A stretch of DNA of 64,000 nucleotides from the NCBI GenBank assembly GCA_039820405.1, contig JBCBQC010000008.1, positions 1 through 64,000 of the forward strand, given 5' to 3'. Source of the stretch: CALLVY01 sp937899855 (GTDB lineage: Bacteria; Bacteroidota; Bacteroidia; Chitinophagales; Saprospiraceae). Positions 35,840 to 43,733 of this stretch are shown here, piece after piece (position 1 is the stretch's first letter; each line of letters opens with the position of its first letter). The notes under the pieces were generated by a model. It was not told where the DNA came from. It worked only from the letters and a program-made list of their open reading frames with translations, and did no database searches. The position numbers and the translations under genes are program-made.

Positions 35840-36460
35840 ATGCCAGGAAAAAAATCAGAGCAAACCCGTCAGTTTATCATCGAAAAAGCCGCCGCGCTTT
35901 TCAATACCAAGGGCTATCACGGCACTTCGATGGCCGACATCATGGCGGCTACTGGGCTCACCAAGGGGGGGATTTATGGCAATTTCAAGATCGACAGTCA
36001 GGACAAGAAGGGGGTGAAGGAAGAAATTGCCCTGGCGGCTTTTGAATACGCCGTTCAGGAAGTCAACCACCACGTGCGCCGCCGTACCGGGGTGATCGAT
36101 CACAGCTTGGATAAGCTCAAGGCGGTCGTCTACTTTTACAAGGAGCGCATTTTAAATCCCCCCATCGAAGGGGGCTGTCCCATCCTCAATTCTTCCACCG
36201 AGGCGGACGACAACCTACCCGTCCTCCGCGATCGCGTGCTGGAAGAGCTGCGGACCTGGCACAGCAAAATCGTGTATACCCTCCACAAGGGCATTGAGAG
36301 GGGAGAGGTCCGGTCCGACGTCGCCGCTGATGACTTTGCCACTCTCTTTATCGGCTCGCTCGAAGGCGGCATTATGATGGCCCGGATTTACAAAGACGTC
36401 AAGCCCTTCGAGATCATGGCACGTCAACTGACCCAACAAATCGACAACTTACGGCGCTAA
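35840..36460 (+). CDS. TetR-family regulator
   Basis: The product is 206 aa. The N-terminal helix-turn-helix domain is typical: TRQFIIEKAAALFNTKGYHGTSMADIMAATGLTKGGIYGNF. The C-terminal ligand domain contains GGCPILNSSTEADD, as in TetR proteins related to AcuR, YxaF and NemR. It probably represses itself and the hydrolase-DinB genes through two similar operators. ATG at 35840 was chosen because the promoter -7 element directly precedes it; an upstream start would lie inside the promoter. The ligand is unknown; the Cys in GGCP could sense electrophiles, as in some relatives. Confidence 0.88.
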   Translation: MPGKKSEQTRQFIIEKAAALFNTKGYHGTSMADIMAATGLTKGGIYGNFKIDSQDKKGVKEEIALAAFEYAVQEVNHHVRRRTGVIDHSLDKLKAVVYFYKERILNPPIEGGCPILNSSTEADDNLPVLRDRVLEELRTWHSKIVYTLHKGIERGEVRSDVAADDFATLFIGSLEGGIMMARIYKDVKPFEIMARQLTQQIDNLRR

Positions 36461-36478
36461 ATTTTTTTGCTCCAATTT

Positions 36479-36492
36479 AGACCAATCGGTCT
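36479..36492 (+). promoter_or_regulatory. Second TetR operator
   Basis: AGACCAATCGGTCT is a near-perfect palindrome sharing 12 of 14 bases with AGACCAATTGGTTT before tetR. It lies between tetR and the hydrolase gene, 16 bp before the hydrolase start codon. Confidence 0.65.
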
Positions 36493-36508
36493 TTTTTAAT
36501 TCAATCTT

Positions 36509-37429
36509 ATGGAAAGTACTTCACACCTCCCCATTCCCCCCCGCCCGGCCCCCCCGGAGGCTGCGACTCGGCCCCGCAAATCCACCACCCCCCTGCTGCT
36601 GCGCCTGGTCCGCCTGGGTTTTGCGACCCTGGGGCGGCTGTTTCCCCGCCGCGCCGCACAAATCGCCGTCCGCTTATTTTCCACCCCTCGCAAACGCGCC
36701 CGTCACCAGGCCAGTGACGCCCTACTCGAACGCGCCGAAATTTTCGAGTTCCTCTACGCCGACCAACTGCTCAAGGGTTACCAGTGGGGAACGGGCGAAC
36801 GGACCGTCCTGCTGGTCCACGGCTGGGAATCGCGGGGCACGGCCCTGCGATCTTTCGTCCCCGGCTTGCTCGCCGAAGGCTTCCGCGTGGTGGCCTTCGA
36901 TGGCCCCGCCCACGGTAATTCTGGTGGAAAGGAAACCAACCTGCCACATTTTGGGGGAGCCATTCGGGCCATCATCCACCGGCTGGGTGGCGTCTACGGC
37001 ATCATCGCGCACTCCTTTGGTGGGGCCTCCACCGTATTCGCACTGTCCAAACTCGACCCCTCCATCCAAATCGACCGCTTGGTGATGGTGGCCTCCCCTT
37101 CGGATATCCGTCGGGTACTTCGGGACTTTTTGGACCTCATCCAGGCACCCAAGGCCGTGGACAAGGCCTTCTGGAGACTGCTCCAACGCAAATTCTCGCT
37201 CAATATCGAGGAAGTAAAGGTGAGTCAGTTGTACGATCAAGTACAGGTCGATCGCCTGTTGCTCCTCCACGACGAAGCCGACGAGGTGGTGCCCTTTGCC
37301 GAAAGCCAGGACATCGTCCGTCACTGGCCCAATAGTCGCCTGTTGAGCACGAGCGGACAGGGGCACTACCGTCTGATGAAGCGAACGGAGGTCGTTGAGT
37401 GCATCGTCGATTTTATCAGTGAAAAATAA
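36509..37429 (+). CDS. Alpha/beta hydrolase
   Basis: The product is 306 aa. It has a basic, Pro-rich N terminus, then the fold VLLVHGWESRGTALRSF (oxyanion HGW), VVAFDGPAHGNS, the nucleophile elbow IIAHSFGGAS, the acid strand LLLLHDEADEVVPF and the catalytic His in SGQGHYRLMK. The full Ser-Asp-His triad is therefore visible. Substrate is unknown; it may detoxify an ester sensed by the TetR protein. It is probably co-transcribed with the DinB gene, 25 bp downstream. Confidence 0.86.
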   Translation: MESTSHLPIPPRPAPPEAATRPRKSTTPLLLRLVRLGFATLGRLFPRRAAQIAVRLFSTPRKRARHQASDALLERAEIFEFLYADQLLKGYQWGTGERTVLLVHGWESRGTALRSFVPGLLAEGFRVVAFDGPAHGNSGGKETNLPHFGGAIRAIIHRLGGVYGIIAHSFGGASTVFALSKLDPSIQIDRLVMVASPSDIRRVLRDFLDLIQAPKAVDKAFWRLLQRKFSLNIEEVKVSQLYDQVQVDRLLLLHDEADEVVPFAESQDIVRHWPNSRLLSTSGQGHYRLMKRTEVVECIVDFISEK

Positions 37430-37454
37430 TGCGGTAACCCCAAAATTCAGACTA

Positions 37455-38006
37455 ATGAGCAAGGATATCCCCATCTTTGATCGCCCGAGTATCATCGAAG
37501 CCTGGCGCGCAAAAAACAGCCAAGTTGCCCAAGTTGTCCGCGATCTATCCCCTACGGTTTGGGCCCACCGCGAGGCCGACCGCTGGTCGATTGCGGGCCA
37601 AGTCGAACACCTTTTCCTCAGCGCCAATCCGGTTTCTTCCGCCCTCAAGTTTCCACGGGGCATGCTCGAAGCCCGCTTCGGGCGCTATTCTGGTGAGCCT
37701 CCCCAGTACGACCGCCTCTACACCCGTTACTGGGAGGCGCTTGCTGGCCTGAATGCGGATTTCATCAACCCCATCCCTCCCTCCCCGGAGGCCAAGTCCC
37801 AGGCCGAATTGTTGGAAAGCTGGGCCCTGGTTGGTCAAAAAATCCCCCAGCGCCTAATGGAGTGGAGCGAAAGCGAGCTCGACGAATACGTATTGCCCCA
37901 TCCCTTGCTGGGCAAGCTCAGTGTCCGGGGCATGCTCTTTTTTACCCTCTTTCACACGGATCACCACCGGCGATCCATCGAACAGATCATCGCCCAAAAC
38001 GCCTAA
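37455..38006 (+). CDS. DinB-superfamily protein
   Basis: The product is 183 aa, a four-helix-bundle metalloprotein type. Likely metal ligands are the His in GQVEHLFLSA and the pair in HTDHHRRSIEQI. DinB-like proteins include thiol-dependent transferases, which fits a detoxification operon with the hydrolase and TetR regulator. ATG at 37455 was chosen; the frame extends upstream into the hydrolase gene. Its stop codon overlaps that of the convergent gene at 38003. Confidence 0.78.
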   Translation: MSKDIPIFDRPSIIEAWRAKNSQVAQVVRDLSPTVWAHREADRWSIAGQVEHLFLSANPVSSALKFPRGMLEARFGRYSGEPPQYDRLYTRYWEALAGLNADFINPIPPSPEAKSQAELLESWALVGQKIPQRLMEWSESELDEYVLPHPLLGKLSVRGMLFFTLFHTDHHRRSIEQIIAQNA

Positions 38007-39379
38007 TCCGCCCCTTCCGCCCGGCAAGCAAACCCCTGCCGGGCACTCAATTCCCGCCGCAGTTGACGCAGCCGCTCGCGGTCGGCCACCGCGTCTCCCG
38101 TTACTTCGTAACCCCAAGTCCGGTAGTACTGATAAAGGTCATCTTGGTCCAGCTGTAGCAGTGCCTCCAGGGCCAGGTCCGCGACACTTTCTGGGGGATA
38201 GAGCTCCGGGGCAGCGGCTGGGAAGCATACCTCCGACTCCGGCCAGGTCTTTTGACAACTCAAAAAGGGGCAAAAGCGCTCCCGCAGCTCGGGATTGCCG
38301 GTTTGGCCCAGTAGCCGGGCGGCGCTGCACCACTGGAGAAGCTGTCGATCGTCCAATTCGTAGTGTTGCTTATCGAGCAGGTCAACGTAGCGGTAGAGCA
38401 GCAGATCGGAGAAAATGGTGGCGATACCGGGCTGGTTGATCCACTGGTGGCGATGGGCGTAGAGGGTCTCCATGATCTGGACCAGGGCGGCCGAATTCCC
38501 ACTCTGGAACCAGCCGATGAGGGGTTCGAGAAATTGCGTACTCCAGACGGCGGGCGCCTCTCGCAAATCCTGGAGTGCTAGGAAGTCTTTTTGGTGGAGT
38601 TGGCGGCGAAAGTGTTGGACGACGACCTCCCGGGTGGCGTAGTGCCGGTGGAGATAGTCGACGAGGACGTGGCGTTCTGGCGAACGGTGCGCACGGAGGC
38701 GGAGGGCGTTGAGCAGGTATTCGGGGCTGTTGGCACTGCGGAGCTGGGGATTCTGCAGGAGCAATCGTACCCGTTCTGCCCGGGCCCTTCCCTGGCCCGG
38801 ATGGTGCAGCAGATCGACGAGTTGACCCTCGGCCCGGTGTAGGGCGACGGCTTCGGGCGCCCGCCAGTTCATATTCCACTCCAGCTCGGCCCATTCAAAA
38901 CGGGTGTCGGTCGAAGCGGCTCCCCGAAGCTGGAGATCCAGGTGAAGCCAGGCCTTTACCTGCCAGTCCCCATCCGGGGGGAAGCCGAGTGCCGCCCCCA
39001 CCAGCGAGCACAGGGTGGGGGAGGAGGGGTACTGGCCGGTAGCTAATGCAGTCCCCCCGCGCTGGCCAAAGAGCGCTGTCGGTTCCGCCAGTTGGATGGT
39101 TTGATTCAAAAACGGACTTTGCTGCCCTCGCTGGTAGGCCCGTAGTTCGATGCGGACCAGGGCCCGCTCGATTCGCAGCGCTTCCGTTCCCAAATTGTCC
39201 AGCTCCAGGGCCAGCCAATCCGCTTGGAGGGGATGGGCTGTCTCGGCCACGTAGAGTCGCAGGGCGAGGTCAGCTTGGTACTCTTCGGCGAGGAGGAGAG
39301 GAGGAGGTGTTTGGGCCTGGGTGGCGAGTGGTAGACATCCGCATAGGATCAGCCACCACCAGAGTTGCGGGTGCAGCAT
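38003..39379 (-). CDS. Exported hypothetical protein
   Basis: The product is 458 aa with a signal peptide (MLHPQLWWWLILCGCLPLATQA). Residues about 25-180 look beta-rich (ALELDNLGTEALRIERALVRIEL), suggesting an immunoglobulin-like or C2-like domain. The rest is helical and Leu-rich, possibly HEAT-like repeats. Four or more Cys residues lie toward the C terminus. No family is recognised. It is convergent with the DinB gene. Confidence 0.65.
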   Translation of the reverse strand: MLHPQLWWWLILCGCLPLATQAQTPPPLLLAEEYQADLALRLYVAETAHPLQADWLALELDNLGTEALRIERALVRIELRAYQRGQQSPFLNQTIQLAEPTALFGQRGGTALATGQYPSSPTLCSLVGAALGFPPDGDWQVKAWLHLDLQLRGAASTDTRFEWAELEWNMNWRAPEAVALHRAEGQLVDLLHHPGQGRARAERVRLLLQNPQLRSANSPEYLLNALRLRAHRSPERHVLVDYLHRHYATREVVVQHFRRQLHQKDFLALQDLREAPAVWSTQFLEPLIGWFQSGNSAALVQIMETLYAHRHQWINQPGIATIFSDLLLYRYVDLLDKQHYELDDRQLLQWCSAARLLGQTGNPELRERFCPFLSCQKTWPESEVCFPAAAPELYPPESVADLALEALLQLDQDDLYQYYRTWGYEVTGDAVADRERLRQLRRELSARQGFACRAEGAD

Positions 39380-39481
39380 GGTGTGGATAAGTTTTGGTCC
39401 GTTGATGCGGGGGGTAAAAGTGGGGGAAAGGATTCGTAATCTCGAAAATAAGCTTTTTTAGCAAGGGGCGCAAGCCAACGC

Positions 39482-39522
39482 AAACGCCCGGTCGGCTTCC
39501 GGGGGAAACGGACCGGGCGTTT
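39482..39522. terminator. Hairpin after the alanine symporter gene
   Basis: A perfect 12-bp inverted repeat (AAACGCCCGGTC and its complement at 39511-39522) has a 17-nt loop and lies 19 bp past the symporter stop codon. The T tail is weak in both directions. Confidence 0.55.
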
Positions 39523-39541
39523 GGCGTCCAGTGGCGGGGGC

Positions 39542-41149
39542 TTAGCGCCGGGCCAGGTTGGCGATGGCGGCGAGGTAGCGGTTCAGCTCTTCCTTCACCT
39601 TGGGGAAGAGTAGGTACAGACCGATCATATTGGGAAAGACCATGGCAAAAATCATGGCATCGGAAAAGGCCCAGATAGACTTCATATTGGCCGCCGCACC
39701 GATGACGATGAAGAGACAGAAGATCAACTTGTAGACCAAGTCCGCGGTTCTACCCCGGCCGAAGAGGAATTTCCAGGATTGTAGGCCGTAGTACGACCAA
39801 GAGATCATGGTGGACACGGCGAAGAGCACTACCGCAATGGTGAGGAAAATATCGGAGTAAGGAATGTACTGGGCAAAGGCTTTGGAGGTGATGCCCGCCC
39901 CTTCGTAAAGCGCCCCGTCGATCAGGACCTTACCACTGCCATCGCCCCCGTATTCGAAGACCCCCCCGGCGTTGAAGATGATGATCACCAGGGCCGTCAT
40001 CGTACAGATCACGACGGTATCGATAAAGGGCTCCAGGAGGGCCACCAGCCCTTCGGAGGCCGCATAGCGGGTTCTGACGGCGGAGTGGGCGATGGAGGCC
40101 GAGCCCGCCCCCGCTTCGTTGGAGAAGGCGGCGCGTTGGAAACCCACTAGCAGTACGCCGATTAGGCCTCCCAACCCAGCCCGTGGGCTAAAGGCCTCGG
40201 AAACGATCAGGCTAAAGGCATCGTCGATAAAGGTATAATTGGTCAAAATGATGTAAAGACAGGCAATCATGTACATCAGGGCCATAAAGGGAACGACCTT
40301 TTCCGTCACGGCGGCGATCCGCTTGATGCCTCCGATGATGATGATCCCGACCAAGAAAGCCAGTACCAGACCGATGACGGTACCAGCCGCGGTACTTTCC
40401 AGCCCCAGCAGCGTTTTGACTACGATGGTAGCCTGGTTGGATTGGGCCGCATTGCCCCCGCCAAAAGATCCACCAATGCAAAAGATGGCAAAAAATACGG
40501 CGGCGATTTTGCCCAGCGTTTCGAAGCCCCGTTCGCGTAGGCCCTTGGAGATGTAGTACATGGGGCCACCGTAAACCGTTCCGTCCGGGCCGATGTCGCG
40601 GTACTTCACACCGAGGGTACACTCCACAAATTTGGTGGACATCCCCAGTAGTCCGCAGACGATCATCCAAAAGGTGGCTCCCGGTCCCCCCAGGGCAATG
40701 GCCAGTGCGACTCCGGCAATATTTCCATTCCCAACGGTACCCGATACCGCCGTCGCTAGAGCCTGAAAATGCGATACCTCCCCATCCTTGGATTCGTCCC
40801 CAATCGTATCGACGATGTCGCCATCCACCACATTGACCTTGGCGCGCTCGTCGGCCGAGTGCTGGTCGACCTCGTCGTACTTGCCCCGTACCACGTTCAC
40901 CGCCGTACGGAAGTGAAAGATGTTGGCAAAACCAAAGTAAATGGTGAAGAACAAGGCACTACCCACGAGCAGCAGCAGGACGAAGGGAACGCCATCGGCG
41001 ATTTGGAAGAAGATAACACTTGAGAAAAAGTCGGAGATGGGGGCGAAGGCTTCGTCAATTTTGGCATCGATGCCCTTGGGTTCTTCCTGCGCCCAGGTCA
41101 GCAAGGGCAATACGGTAAAAGTCAACAGTAGGGTCAGGTATCTTTTCAT
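39542..41149 (-). CDS. Sodium:alanine symporter, AGCS family
   Basis: The product is 535 aa with about ten membrane segments. It imports alanine or glycine with Na+. The family motif region is visible in ALATAVSGTVGNGNIAGVALAIALGGPGATFWM and in ERGFETLGKIAAVFF; GLIGVLLVGFQRAAFSNEAGAGSASIAHSA is strongly typical. A cleavable-looking signal sequence (MKRYLTLLLTFTVLPLLTWAQ) and an acidic stretch precede the first core helix, as in other Bacteroidota members. Confidence 0.92.
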   Translation of the reverse strand: MKRYLTLLLTFTVLPLLTWAQEEPKGIDAKIDEAFAPISDFFSSVIFFQIADGVPFVLLLLVGSALFFTIYFGFANIFHFRTAVNVVRGKYDEVDQHSADERAKVNVVDGDIVDTIGDESKDGEVSHFQALATAVSGTVGNGNIAGVALAIALGGPGATFWMIVCGLLGMSTKFVECTLGVKYRDIGPDGTVYGGPMYYISKGLRERGFETLGKIAAVFFAIFCIGGSFGGGNAAQSNQATIVVKTLLGLESTAAGTVIGLVLAFLVGIIIIGGIKRIAAVTEKVVPFMALMYMIACLYIILTNYTFIDDAFSLIVSEAFSPRAGLGGLIGVLLVGFQRAAFSNEAGAGSASIAHSAVRTRYAASEGLVALLEPFIDTVVICTMTALVIIIFNAGGVFEYGGDGSGKVLIDGALYEGAGITSKAFAQYIPYSDIFLTIAVVLFAVSTMISWSYYGLQSWKFLFGRGRTADLVYKLIFCLFIVIGAAANMKSIWAFSDAMIFAMVFPNMIGLYLLFPKVKEELNRYLAAIANLARR

Positions 41150-41326
41150 AAAATTCTGGTAGTCTGGTGCTTGTGGCTGATTTTGCCAATAAAAGGCGTT
41201 AAGGTATCCACTTATTTTTACTTATTCAAAAGATTATCGGTAAAATTTCGGCGTACCCCAACAATGTTTGGCGCTCCTGCGTTTGTACAATAAAGTGTTG
41301 CAATAATATCCAAAATATCCATTCCT

Positions 41327-43099
41327 ATGCCCACTACGCTTGCCGCCACCGAGCTCCGCGGAGGAGAGTTTTTACTCCGCCCCAGCGATCCCCAGACCCC
41401 CCGTTTTCCCGAAGATTTCAGTGAGGACCAGGACCTGATCCGCCAGACCGTTCAGGATTTTATCGACACCCGCGTCCGACCCAACTTGGACCGGATCGAC
41501 CAGCTGGACCTCGAGTTTTCCCGGCAGTTGCTCACCGAACTGGGCGAACTGGGCATCATCGGTATCCCCTTCCCCGAAGCCTACGGCGGATCCAATATGG
41601 ACTTTGTAACCAGCATGCTGCTCTCCGAGCTGTTTGCCCAAACCCACTCTTTCTCCACCACCTTCAATGCCCACACGGGCATCGGCATGCTGCCCATCCT
41701 GTACTTCGGAACGCCCGAGCAAAAACAGCGTTACCTGCCCGAGCTGGTACGCGGCGAACGGGTAGCGGCTTACTGTCTGACGGAGCCGGGTTCGGGCTCG
41801 GATGCCCTAGCCGCCAAGAGCCAGGCCCAGCTCAGCGAAGATGGCCAACACTACCTGTTGCGGGGACAAAAGATGTGGATTACCAACGCGGGGATGGCCG
41901 ATGTATTCATCGTTTTTGCCAAGATCGATGGCCAACACTTTACCGGATTTATCGTCGAGCGGGAATGGGCCGGCATCAGCTTTGGCGAGGAAGAACGCAA
42001 AATGGGCATCAAAGGATCCTCCACCCGTCAGGTCTTTTTCGAAAACGTCAAGGTACCGCGTGAGAATCTGCTCGGAGAAATCGGTAAAGGGCACAAGATC
42101 GCCTTCAACATCCTCAATATCGGTCGCATCAAACTGGCCGTGGGGGCCGTCGGTGGGTCCAAAGAGGCGGCGGATCATTCGATTCGCTACGCGCTGGAGC
42201 GGCGACAATTTGGCCAACCCATCGCGCAATTCGGGGCGATCCAACACAAGCTGGCGGAACAAGCGACCCGTATTTTTGTCGTAGAGTCGGCTTCCTACCG
42301 CGCCGCCCAACAGATCGCTACCCGCAAGGAGCAGTTGCTGGCGGAGGGCCACAGTCTGGCCACTGCCCTGCTGGGGGCCGCCGAAGCCTTTTCAATCGAA
42401 TGCGCCCTGCTCAAGGTGCAAGGATCGGAGTGTTTGGATTACGTCGTCGACGAGGGCGTCCAGATTTTTGGGGGGATGGGCTACAGCGAAGAGGCACCCA
42501 TGGCCGTCCTGTACCGCGACTCGCGCATCAACCGGATTTTTGAAGGCACCAACGAAATCAACCGGATGCTATCGGTCGATCGCTTGATCAAGCGGGGGCT
42601 CCAGGGGGAGTTGGACTTGAAAGCGGCCTTGCAAAGCATGGAGAAGGCCTCCCCCCTGGGCACCGAAGTGCCCTACGCCGAAGAAAAGAATCAACTGTGG
42701 GCCCTTAAAAAGGCCTTTCTACTGCTGCTCCTACACAGCCTCCAGCGCAAGGGCCAAAAAATGGCCCAGGAGCAAGAACTACTGATTTACCTGTCCGATT
42801 GGATAGCCGACGTCTACCTCGCCGAATCCGTCCTACTGCGTACCGAAAAACGCCAGCAAAACGAAGGGCCCGCCGCTGCAGAGGCCTTCCTCGAACTCAG
42901 CCAAACCTACCTCCAGGAAAGCCTCGACCGCTGCTGGTACCGCAGTCGCCGCCTCATCGCCGCCCTCACCGTGGGTACCGCCGCCGCCACCCTGGAAGAC
43001 CGCATCAACGCCATTCTACGCTTTCCCGCCCGCGACGTGACGGCCCTCCGACGCCGTATCGCCGCCCGTTTGCTAAAGGCTGAAAAGTACGCGTTCTAA
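41327..43099 (+). CDS. Acyl-CoA dehydrogenase, VLCAD-like
   Basis: The product is 590 aa, longer than medium-chain enzymes because of a C-terminal helical extension as in VLCAD/ACAD9. It oxidises acyl-CoA at the first step of beta-oxidation using FAD. It has the FAD-binding CLTEPGSGSDALA and MWITNAGMADVF segments, GRIKLAVGAVGGSK, RRQFGQPIAQF, and the catalytic Glu in IFEGTNEINRM. It stands alone; an electron-transfer flavoprotein is not in the window. Confidence 0.92.
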   Translation: MPTTLAATELRGGEFLLRPSDPQTPRFPEDFSEDQDLIRQTVQDFIDTRVRPNLDRIDQLDLEFSRQLLTELGELGIIGIPFPEAYGGSNMDFVTSMLLSELFAQTHSFSTTFNAHTGIGMLPILYFGTPEQKQRYLPELVRGERVAAYCLTEPGSGSDALAAKSQAQLSEDGQHYLLRGQKMWITNAGMADVFIVFAKIDGQHFTGFIVEREWAGISFGEEERKMGIKGSSTRQVFFENVKVPRENLLGEIGKGHKIAFNILNIGRIKLAVGAVGGSKEAADHSIRYALERRQFGQPIAQFGAIQHKLAEQATRIFVVESASYRAAQQIATRKEQLLAEGHSLATALLGAAEAFSIECALLKVQGSECLDYVVDEGVQIFGGMGYSEEAPMAVLYRDSRINRIFEGTNEINRMLSVDRLIKRGLQGELDLKAALQSMEKASPLGTEVPYAEEKNQLWALKKAFLLLLLHSLQRKGQKMAQEQELLIYLSDWIADVYLAESVLLRTEKRQQNEGPAAAEAFLELSQTYLQESLDRCWYRSRRLIAALTVGTAAATLEDRINAILRFPARDVTALRRRIAARLLKAEKYAF

Positions 43100-43457
43100 A
43101 AACCCGCTGGGGCCCCTCGAAAATGGTCATTTGTACGCAATTTGGTGGTTTTTGCTCACTTTGGAAGAAGCCCACGTTTCGCAAAAGTTAATTTTTGATT
43201 TTCTGCTTTTATTTATCCATTCACTCGCGGGATTGGCAAGATTATTGTCACTCCTCTTATTATCCGACCCTAACGGCGTACGTCGCGAAAGTTGGATAGT
43301 CCATTAACCTACCCTCATTTCTACCCCATAATCTCCCAAGTCTACCCCTCGCTGATGAGGAATGACCGCAAGGTGATTCCGCGTTTCTCAAATCCTAATT
43401 TTCTAAGCCTGTAAAACGAAAATACATTATACCACCTATACAATAAACTTTTGATTT
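43100..43457. other. Intergenic stretch before GG peptide 2
   Basis: This 358-bp AT-rich gap has no supported gene. No exact TAnnTTTG was found near the peptide start, and no repeat was noticed. Confidence 0.4.
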
Positions 43458-43634
43458 ATGAGAAAGCAATCAGACAAACGACTGGTGTTGAAGGGAAAGT
43501 TTATCATCCTAAATGACACTCAACTCAACCGCATTAAGGGCGGGAATTGTGACTCGCAAGGCAAAGAGCACGATGCTGCCCCAGCCGCTGACCATCGACC
43601 CGATGTAATTGTTGTGGACGATCTGGTGGTCTGA
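43458..43634 (+). CDS. GG-leader peptide 2
   Basis: This is a 58-codon gene. The leader block FIILNDTQLNRIKGGN aligns with TILNNQQAKQIKGGN of the peptide at 29541, ending in G28-G29. The expected mature part is 29 residues, begins with Asn-Cys, is rich in Asp, His and Ala, and ends DVIVVDDLVV. The VDD sits at the same distance from the C terminus as in peptide 1. A strong terminator follows 32 nt later, supporting a discrete transcript. No export or modification gene adjoins it. Confidence 0.65.
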   Translation: MRKQSDKRLVLKGKFIILNDTQLNRIKGGNCDSQGKEHDAAPAADHRPDVIVVDDLVV

Positions 43635-43665
43635 GCAGAAAGAGCTATTCAAAAAGAAACACAAG

Positions 43666-43702
43666 GTGCCCGGTAGTGTAAAACTGCCGGGCACTCTTGT
43701 TT
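43666..43702. terminator. Terminator of GG peptide 2
   Basis: GTGCCCGGTAGT (43666-43677) pairs with ACTGCCGGGCAC (43683-43694), a 12-bp stem with one G-U pair, followed by a T-rich tail. It lies between the peptide gene and the convergent ubiD-family gene and may serve both. Confidence 0.75.
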
Positions 43703-43733
43703 TGGGTGCTTTTGAGGCGTTGCCGCCGGGGCC

